Assembly: GCA_027943245.1 (NCBI GenBank)
Contig: JANDJZ010000282.1
Coordinates: 1-33,836, forward strand
DNA length: 33,836 nucleotides
Origin: Acanthamoeba sp. SK_2022b
Lineage: Eukaryota; Discosea; Longamoebia; Acanthamoebidae
Direction of reading: 5' to 3'
Shown here: positions 23,377-31,063 of the stretch, one piece after another
Position numbering within the stretch: the first letter of the stretch is position 1
How the letters are laid out: every line of letters starts with the position of its first letter
Translations under genes and position numbers: made by a program
The notes under the pieces: model-generated
The model's input: the letters and a program-made list of their open reading frames with translations, nothing else
What the model was told of the DNA's origin: nothing
Database searches by the model: none

Positions 23377-25007
23377 ATGAGCACTCCCCACGTTGGCACC
23401 GGCGCGAGCATTGAGCCCGTAGCCGAGGGCCACAACATACACGCGCCAGCCCAACCGTGCGAGGTACTGCGGGGGGGGGGGGCAAGCTCTCGTCTCATAG
23501 AGAGAGAGAGAGAGAGGGAGAAGCTAAAGGTTGTTCGGTGGTTGTGTTGGTTGGGCAGGGCACCGCAATGACAATGGCCCCCTCAACAAGCGCTGTGGGC
23601 AGCAACAACAGCAGCAGCAGCGCCGACAGGGCCTACGGCGAGGTGGGGCAGAAAGTGTCTTCTCCACAGCCCGCTGGACCGAAGAGGGACGCCCCCGGGA
23701 TGGTGGGGCTGCGGCTCGACGTGCAAAAGAAGCCCCGTGAAGAAGTAGAGGACGACGATGACGAAGATGATGAAGAAGAAGCGGGAGCAGAAGACTCCCC
23801 CTCCACCGACGGGCGAGGCAGGCGGGTGATGGAGGTCGAAGGCGGCTCCCCCGGCAGCAGCGGGCGGGGGCGCAAGCGACAGCGCAAGACGGCGGAACAG
23901 GTGTCGGTGTTGGAATCGCACTTTGCCGTCAACCCCCTCCCCGACAAGGCCCTCCGCGATCGCCTGGGCCTCCAGCTGGGCCTCACCACTCGGCAGGTGC
24001 AGATCTGGTTCCAGAACAAGGTGCGGCGTCGCCTCTCCTTCTCCTCTCTCTCTCTTCTACATCGCGGTTGCCCCCCCCCCCGGTTGCCTGCGCCTTACGT
24101 GTCTGCCACGTGTCCACCTCCGCCTCCTCCAGCGAGCCAAGGCCAAGCAGGAGCAGCAGCCGCAGCCGCAGACGCCGTCCCTCCAGGCGGCGAGCATTCC
24201 CGCCGCCCTCCTTCCCGCGGTACCGCTTCGCTCTGCGCCTCGCGCTGCGCCAGCACGATCCCCACAACGCCAAGTCCTGATCGGGGTCGGGCTTTTGTGG
24301 CGCAACAGCAGCAGAAGAAGGTGGCGCAGGTGACCTCTACCGCAGCGGCCGGCGTGTCTTCGCCCGGCAAGCGGAAGCGCTCCGACATTGCCGCCGCGTC
24401 AGCACCAGCACCAGCACCAGCAGCGTTGACAACAACTTCTCCTCCGGTCCCACCAAACGTGTCCGCCGCCTCTCCGTCTCGCCACCACCACCTCCTCCTC
24501 CCTCACTCCAAAGCTGTGCCCGCTGCACACGGCCAGGGCGAGCAAGTCACCTGCCCTCTTCACCCCCTCAGATATCCTCCGCAGCTCCATCACCATCACC
24601 ATCACCCGACCCAGCCACAACAACCTGCCATGGTCGCCTCCCCAAGCCTACACCACCGCTGCCATCCTCCTCCTCCTCCACAGCAGCAGCACCCCTCTGT
24701 CCTGTGGGGCGAAGGGGCGTCTCCCATGCAGCACCAGCACCAGCACCAGCACGAGCAGATGCACGAAGGTACTGTACTGGGCACGTGGCTCTCAACCGTT
24801 TGAGAGAGTGCGCGCACGGGGCCCTGTCATCCTCACCTTCGTCCCTGCCTGTGTGGATCCATGTTTCTTTCTTATGTAGGTGTAGACGCCCTCTTCCTGC
24901 GCGATAACGAGCAGCGATTAGAGGGCAAGAGCCCCAGCCAGATGTGTCTCGAGTTCGAACTGCAGAGCCTACTACTCGAATATCTGGAGAAGGACATGGT
25001 CAATTGA
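23377..25007 (+). CDS. Homeodomain transcription factor (typical 60-residue class)
   Basis: Exons 23377-23463, 23559-24020, 24133-about 24219, about 24309-24770 and about 24880-25007. The first three joins are phase 0, and the last joins a G to GT to give HEGVDALFL. Exon 2 has an acidic D/E tract and then the homeodomain, starting RGRKRQRKTAEQVSVLESHF. Conserved L16, F20, L40, V45, W48, F49, Q50, N51 and R53 are all present (QVQIWFQNK, then RAKAKQ in exon 3), so it is a normal non-TALE domain with Gln at position 50. Exon 4 encodes a long Pro/His/Gln-rich tail with a run of six His. The last exon ends in a compact acidic helix (LEFELQSLLLEYLEKDMVN). A nuclear DNA-binding regulator is expected; targets are unknown. 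The intron in the Ala/Pro-rich part (24220-24308) is my best fit only. Confidence 0.88.
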
Positions 25008-25277
25008 GCTGACATAAGTCTTTTGGTCCAGAGTGAGCACTCTGTGGACTTTTCTTCTTGTACAAAGTCTTGCAACAACCACAACAACATCCTTGTTACT
25101 ACGCCCCACTCATTTTGGGGGGGGGGGGCTTGCTTTTCTCGCCCGCACACAGAAAGCTGCCCCGAACTTTTCCTGCCCTCGCCCCAAGTCTTTGTCTTTG
25201 ACTTTATGATTGTTTTCACGACAAGATCGCACCCGACACCAAGGAGGCAACGACGTTGAGAGAGCAGCGCTTTCACT
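25008..25277. other. Intergenic region between homeobox and TMEM184-PH genes
   Basis: About 270 bp with a run of G near 25119-25130 and no coding signal. It presumably holds the 3' end of the homeobox transcript and the promoter of the TMEM184-PH gene. Confidence 0.4.
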
Positions 25278-27997
25278 ATGGAGCTGCACCACATCGCGTG
25301 GCTGGTGGCGGGCATTTGCGCCCTCCTCGCCCTACTCGTGGTGAGCTGGGTGGTGTTGAACCACCTCCTCTCCTACGCCTCCCCGGCCGTGCAGCGACCC
25401 ATGGTGCGCATCTTGATCATGGTGCCCGTCTACGCAGTTGATTCGTGGCTCTCCCTGGTCTTCAAGGACTATGCTCAATACTTTGACCTCGCCCGTGACT
25501 GGCACGCCCCCCCACCCACCAAAGATGTCGCCGTGGCTTTGCTGGCGTGTATAATAATAACGGTGGACTACTACTTCGTTGGTGCTGTGCCCACCGCGCA
25601 GCTACGAGGCCTACGTATTGTACACGTTCTTGAGCCTGCTGGTGGGCTTTATGGGTGGCGAGGCCACCCTTGTGTGCGTGCTCGAGGAAAAGCCTCCCTG
25701 CAAAGTGCCCATCCCCTTCTGCTGCTTCCGCTTCAAGCCGGGCAGGTATGACACGCAAACCCCGTCCGCGATGGGTCCCTCGCGCCCCTCGTCCCACGTT
25801 CGTTCGTCTCACCCACGCGCCTGTGTTCATGCGCAGCCACTTCTACCACCGGGCAAAGCAGATGATCCTGCAGTTCGTGCTGGTGCGACCTCTGTGCTCG
25901 TTTGCCACCGTGCTCTTCCTCGTGTTCGACATTTACGGCGAGGGGTCCTTCTCACCCGACCGAGGCACGCTCCATCCACGCCACTCTCTTTCTTCCTCTC
26001 TCTCTCTCTCTCTCGAGCATTGGTGGTTGTGTGTGAGTGCACGTGATAACAATGGCAGTTCAAATGTAGCCAACGATGTTCTTCGCCACTAACGCTGATT
26101 GTTCTTCGCCTTCTCGCAGGGTACTTGTACATCACGATCATCAACAACGTATCCATCACGGTACCGTCCGCTGCCTGCAGTTTTATATGCTCGTCATGTT
26201 GCTGCCCATCGGCAACAAACATGGGGGTGGGTAGCCTCATCCCACGTTTCCGGCTGGGCGGGGCAGGTGGCCATGTACTATTTGGTCATGTTCTATGAGG
26301 CGCTTGCCGAGGACCTCAAACCATTCCGTCCGGGTGCGTAGCTGCGTAGCTCTACGGACGGCTATTTATTTATTTATTTCTACTTCTTTACTTCTTTATT
26401 TATTTACTTATTTATTCCTCCCCTTTCTACCAGTGGCCAAGTTTCTGTGCGTGAAGGCGATCATTTTCTTCGCGTTCTGGCAGGGCGTGGCGATCGCCAT
26501 CCTGGCCCATTTCGGCGTGCTCCACGACGTACAGCCCACTCCCCCCCCTCGTTCTCTGGCAGTGCCAGCAACCTCATGATATTTTATCCCATCGCGAATT
26601 CGCGGCTGTGGTGGCAACGAGCAGGTGGGCAGGTGGACGTCGGACGATGTGGCGCGCGGTCTACAGGACTTCATAATTTGCGTTGAGATGTTGCCCATGT
26701 CCCTGGCCTTTGCCTACGCCTTTGGCGCGCGGTCATTCCTGGAACCCGACTCCACGCATCTCCTATCGGAGATCGAAGGACTCGGCAACGTGCTCAAGAA
26801 CTACCGAGTGCGCCTCCCCCCCCGCCGCTTACTGTCCCTCCCCGATCCCTACTGGCTTCTGCCTGACCCTCCCGATCCATCGCGTGTGGTCCAGGAGCTG
26901 CAACAAAACTTTGCTCCGGTGATGCAAAACTTCCGCGACGTGGCCGACGTGCGAGACGTGCTCGGAGATACCTACCGATCGTTTGCCAAGGGACCGCGTC
27001 GGCACGTTGTTGCCGCCGACTTCCTTTCGCTCTCGCCAGAGGCGCAGCTGGAGCGAGTCGTGAAACAGGGGTGGCTCATGAAGGGAGGCACCATCAACAA
27101 GCTGGTACGCTCTCTCAGCTTGATCTTTGGAAGCACCGCCTCGAGGTGGAGGATGGGGAGGGTCGTTGGCGGTTGGTGGCGGGCTCACAGTCTTCCCCCT
27201 CCCTCCCTCTTTCTCTCCTTTCCCTCTCCCGGTTGCCACGTAGTGGAAGAGACGGTGGGTGATGCTCATCAACAACCCGTGGGGCCTCCTCTACTACGAG
27301 AAATGCCCCTTCGAGTACGAAGACGAGGTGCGCCGCTCTCGCTATCGGACCCAAGCCCGGGGCTCTCCCTCGACTGCTCGCGTCGCGTACATAACGCCCC
27401 ACGATCGTGTTGTCGACGTGCAGGCCACCGACTCCGAGGACGAACTCACCATGCGGATGCAAAAGCGCGCCAAACTCTTGGCCAAGAAGGTCCTCATCAA
27501 GGACATGGACGGGCACCACGAAGAACAGCGCAGGCCGCTCGCCTTCATTGACCTGACGAACGGTACTCGCCGGCCAGAATCAGTGTGACATGCGCCCGAT
27601 CGGCTGACGGCTGACGCGCACGCATCTCGCAGTCAACAAGGTGGTGGACACCTCGCGGAGAGGCATCCTGACGTTTTGGCGGGTGGAGAACACCTTTTGC
27701 CTCGTCACACCGTCCCGCTACTACTCGTTCCTCGCCTCCTCGACCCAGGTACATCTCCCCGCACCCTAGTGCAAGGGCCAGCACACTCCTAGCTCTCCTC
27801 TCCCGATCTTGCTTTGAACCCCTCCGCTCCGCTCACCTCCGATCACCTGCTCCGCCCAGGGAGTGGTGGAGTGGAAGGCGGCGATAGAGGAGGGGCTGCA
27901 ATCCGTCGCCTCTGCGCCCGATGCCCTTCTGCACGCCGATTCCGACCTGGAGGAGAGCTTCGGCTCTCCCAGCGCGTCTGCCGACCTCGCTTTTTGA
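25278..27997 (+). CDS. TMEM184 (DUF300/Ost-alpha-like) membrane protein with C-terminal PH domain
   Basis: Inferred twelve exons: 25278-25501, 25602-25745, 25837-25964, 26120-26160, 26267-26333, 26434-26528, 26625-26807, 26895-27104, 27244-27327, 27424-27562, 27633-27748 and 27860-27997. All joins are in phase. Residues 1 to about 290 are the seven-TM TMEM184 fold. Landmarks are MELHHIAWLVAG, the RD-CYEA block, GGEATLVCVLEEKP, QFVLVRPLCSFATVLF, IYGEGSFSPD, YLYITIINN, VAKFLCVKAIIFFAFWQG and GLQDFIICVEM. The rest is a split PH domain: VVKQGWLMKGGTINKL, WKRRWVMLIN, then a charged insert, FCLVTPSRYYSFLASS and finally GVVEWKAAIEEGLQS with the conserved Trp. TMEM184 proteins resemble organic solute transporter alpha; PH domains bind phosphoinositides or proteins. 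Introns 1 and 3 appear to use GC donors (GCACGC). A second copy lies in the inverted repeat. Confidence 0.9.
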
Positions 27998-28356
27998 AGT
28001 CCTCTTGTGAGGGAGGGCTTTGTCTGCCCCGGCGGGGGTCGTGTGTACATGAGGTTATCGCGCGCGCGGGGTCTCCCTCTCCTCTCTCTCTCTCTCTCCA
28101 CTACTGAGAGCGCGAGAAGCGTGTTGGCCTCGCGAGACCTATTTTGCGCAATGCAAAGAATGCAGGGGGGTGGCCGCGTGTTTGGCCAATTAATTAACTC
28201 TCGGCAAGCCACCACCCCACCCCCTCCCCCCGCCGCTCGCTGTCCGTGGGGAGCTAAAAACCAGAAAGGAGGCCACCCGTACCCCCCTCGCCTCTGACCT
28301 CGCCCCAGGTCAGCCGGTCCTGCTGCCCGGCAGCTTGGAGAGCTCTGGTGCCCAAG
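27998..28356 (+). other. Intergenic region between TMEM184-PH and Ras-like genes (left arm)
   Basis: It contains a (CT)n tract at about 28078-28098 and a C-rich run. A CCCCAG acceptor-like site at about 28308 precedes an open stretch in frame with the Ras-like ATG. The Ras-like gene could therefore have an upstream exon here, though the ATG at 28357 is the simplest start. Confidence 0.35.
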
Positions 28357-28991
28357 ATGATGGAAAGCCAGACAGGAAGCGCCATCGTGTTTATACTGGG
28401 TTCGGATGTGGTGGCTAAGGATTCCATTCGCATCGCCTTCACCCAGCCCTTCGCCTCCTCCACTCGCAACGTACATGGGCCTCCTTTCTTCCCTCCCCCT
28501 CTGCCCATCCGTACTCACCTCCCAAATCCTCCTTGTCTTCGAATTCTGTTCTCGCGCAGCCTCTGCGAGAAGCAAACACGAAATGCGAACGGTACCCTCC
28601 TGATCTCTCTCTCTCTCTCCCACTACCCCCGATTATTTCTGAACCTGTGAATTTATGGGGGAATGGCTATGTGGGGGGGGGGATAAACAAGATCGCTTGA
28701 GGTTGATGGGAGGCGCTGGAACCTCAGAGTCCACAACGAGGGTCGTCGCTTCACGGAAGGTTCTCAAGCAAAGATGTGCTTCTGCTTTCCGCTTTCTCCT
28801 TTCTCATCTCTTCCGCTCGTGCGCCGCGTTTCTCTCTCCCTCTCCCCCTCTCTCTGCTCGCTCGCGTGTGGCGGTGCCACAGTGTCGCGAGAGCTGTTCA
28901 TCCGCAACGCCGATGCCTTCGTGTTGGCCTTCAACGTGAGCGTGCGATCGTCCTTCCTCGACCTTCACCCCATATGGGCCGAGCTGCGAAG
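28357..28991 (+). pseudogene. Ras-like protein, left-arm copy, truncated at the repeat junction
   Basis: Four exons are present: 28357-28470, 28560-28591, 28728-28759 and 28883-28991. They encode MMESQTGSAIVFILGSDVVA, KDSIRIAFTQPFA and so on, up to the helix FIRNADAFVLAFNVSV...IWAELRR. The next exon, found only beside the right arm, is missing. Identity ends in the (TG)n at 29076-29112 and the following sequence belongs to the other strand of the same gene. The copy is therefore incomplete whether the junction is biological or an assembly error. Confidence 0.55.
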
Positions 28992-29069
28992 GCACGTGCC
29001 ACGACGTCCCATCCTCTCTCCGCCTCCTCCTCCTCCGCCGCTGGTGCCAACCAACGCACATCGGTGTGG

Positions 29070-29075
<6 letters not shown>

Positions 29076-29112
<37 letters not shown>
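29076..29112. repeat. (TG)n tract at the inverted-repeat junction
   Basis: A TG tract followed by TTG and ATG triplets. Its left half belongs to the left arm (Ras-like intron 4). Its right half belongs to the spacer (SAM-region intron, (CA)n on the coding strand). It is the point where left arm and spacer are joined. Confidence 0.9.
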
Positions 29113-29114
<2 letters not shown>

Positions 29115-29134
29115 GTTGTTGTTGATGATGATAC

Positions 29135-31063
29135 GAGACCAGCGTGAGCGACCTCCTGAGACCAGGAAACACGCGACCAACGGCAACAGGGCGGGTGGGG
29201 GAAAGAAAACCTCGTCGGAGAGCAGCTTGAGCGTGGGAATGTCGATGGCCTGCTCTTCGAAAATCTGTTCGTACTGCAGCATCTCCAGTCTCGCCAACAG
29301 CTTTCCCATCTCCGACTGCGGTCGCGTGGCCCGGCCCGCCAACGAGCCCCGCAGCACCAGCACCAGCATCAGCACCACACGCCACAATCCAGCGAGGGCA
29401 AGGGGCAGGCGCCATCATGACGACGACGACGACGACGATGACGATGATGATAGTGGGGTGCATCTGTACCAGGAGGGTGGCATTGGGCGGCGTCTGGTGG
29501 AGCGGCAGGTCCGGGGACAGCGGGGCCACGCCCTCCTTGGCCACCACGACCACCGATCTGAGCTCTGAGCCGGCGCGCGAGATGTGAGCAAGTATCGGCG
29601 CCACACGTGCGCGGGGGGGGGTGCAGACGCCGGCACGCCGGGGATTGGGAGGGGGAGGAGAGGAGGAGGGGGAGGAGGGGCACCTGCAGAGGAGGAAGAT
29701 GATTGGTCGCGTTCCTCCTTTCGATGGAGCTTGCCCGAACGCGATCGGTGCTTGGCTATTGAAGACGACGATGAGGAGGAGGAGGAAGAGGAGGATAGCG
29801 TGGGAGGCGATGGAGAAGAAGGGGCGGAGGAGGAAGAGGAGGAGGAGGAGGAGGAGGAGGAATCGCGAGACTTGGCAGAGGGCCCGGAAGCGCGTATGAG
29901 GCTTTTGAGGCCCTTGTGCGACTTGGACCGCCCGCTCTTGGCGGAGCTCGACCCCGCCCCCGCCGATGTCGACGTGGCCGTGGAGGTCGAGGAAGCGGAG
30001 GAAGATGAGGTGGTGGTGGAAGTGGTGGTGGTGGAGGAGGAAGAGGAGGAGGAGGAGGAGGAGGAGGAGGAGGAGCTCGAGAGCTGGCGCATGAGGTCGA
30101 TGAACGCGGGGTCTGGGCTGTGCAGGTGGGTCGAACGCGGGCAGTAGACAAAGAGCGGGCAGCCCCACTCCCGGGCGAGGGCCTCCATCTCGTCCTGCCC
30201 CACCTCGTCCCTGCTCCACGCGCCTTCCGCCCCGCGCTCCGCCGCGCGGTAGGCCACCAGGGCCTTGGCTCTCACGTTCTCGTCGCCTCGCACCCTACAC
30301 GCACACACCACACACACAACGCACACGCACACGCACACACACACGAGGGGCCACACCGATGTGCGTTGGTTGGCACCAGCGGCGGAGGAGGAGGAGGCGG
30401 AGAGAGGATGGGACGTCGTGGCACGTGCCTTCGCAGCTCGGCCCATATGGGGTGAAGGTCGAGGAAGGACGATCGCACGCTCACGTTGAAGGCCAACACG
30501 AAGGCATCGGCGTTGCGGATGAACAGCTCTCGCGACACTGTGGCACCGCCACACGCGAGCGAGCAGAGAGAGGGGGAGAGGGAGAGAGAAACGCGGCGCA
30601 CGAGCGGAAGAGATGAGAAAGGAGAAAGCGGAAAGCAGAAGCACATCTTTGCTTGAGAACCTTCCGTGAAGCGACGACCCTCGTTGTGGACTCTGAGGTT
30701 CCAGCGCCTCCCATCAACCTCAAGCGATCTTGTTTATCCCCCCCCCCACATAGCCATTCCCCCATAAATTCACAGGTTCAGAAATAATCGGGGGTAGTGG
30801 GAGAGAGAGAGAGAGATCAGGAGGGTACCGTTCGCATTTCGTGTTTGCTTCTCGCAGAGGCTGCGCGAGAACAGAATTCGAAGACAAGGAGGATTTGGGA
30901 GGTGAGTACGGATGGGCAGAGGGGGAGGGAAGAAAGGAGGCCCATGTACGTTGCGAGTGGAGGAGGCGAAGGGCTGGGTGAAGGCGATGCGAATGGAATC
31001 CTTAGCCACCACATCCGAACCCAGTATAAACACGATGGCGCTTCCTGTCTGGCTTTCCATCAT
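29135..31063 (-). CDS. Degenerate Ras-like domain, Ser-rich linker and SAM domain protein, 3'-truncated
   Basis: Exons on the minus strand: 31063-30950, 30860-30829, 30692-30661, 30537-30429, 30294-29684, about 29562-29490, about 29326-29211 and possibly 29155-29135. The first five give a Ras-family fold. The beta1/P-loop position reads IVFILGSDVVAKDSIRIAF (normally GxxxxGKS). FIRNADAFVLAF is the usual helix 2-beta 4. RRVRGDENVRAKALVAYRAA stands where LVGNKxD should be. LAREWGCPLFVYCPRS replaces the ETSAK region, and AFIDLMRQL is the last helix. Then come long Ser/Thr tracts with a basic KSGRSKSHKGLKSL patch. A short unassigned block (LRSVVVVAKEGVAPLSPDLP) follows. A SAM domain begins KLLARLEMLQYEQIFEEQAI and continues DIPTLKLLSDE. 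The remainder of the SAM domain would lie beyond the repeat junction and is lost. GTP binding is unlikely; a scaffold or signalling role is inference. Confidence 0.65.
29420..29455. repeat. (GAC/GAT)n trinucleotide tract
   Basis: Imperfect GAC then GAT repeats within the inferred intron between the Ser-rich and SAM-coding exons of the Ras-like gene. Confidence 0.7.
29765..30075 (-). repeat. Coding Ser tracts made of GAG/GAA-rich trinucleotide repeats
   Basis: Several purine-rich triplet runs on the plus strand read as Ser homopolymers on the coding minus strand of the Ras-like gene. The same DNA reads as Glu runs on the plus strand, which is an antisense shadow. Confidence 0.8.

Larger units (their letters stand above)
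25584..29086 (+). repeat. Left arm of a 3503-bp inverted repeat
   Basis: Every open frame in this stretch has an identical partner on the opposite strand with coordinates summing to 59420, which rules out net indels. The outermost match is GCTGTGCCCACCGCGCAGC at 25584, equal to the reverse complement of the last bases of the window. The G10 run at 28673-28682 has the same length in both arms. The inner edge is the (TG)n at about 29077-29087, where the partner switches to CGTGTGCG-type sequence. Confidence 0.95.
29087..30333. other. Spacer (loop) of the inverted repeat
   Basis: 1247 bp of single-copy sequence. It codes on the minus strand for the second half of the Ras-like/Ser-rich/SAM protein. 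It therefore continues the right arm naturally but meets the left arm only through a dinucleotide tract. Confidence 0.9.

Noticed and set aside
27766..28623. 285-residue open frame present in both arms (minus in left, plus in right)
   Set aside because: It is antisense to the 3' end of the TMEM184-PH gene and the Ras-like start. It has low-complexity composition and no domain.
29584..30147. Acidic Glu-rich open frame on the plus strand in the repeat spacer
   Set aside because: It is antisense to the Ser tracts of the Ras-like gene. The minus frame carries the Ras helices and matches family blocks.
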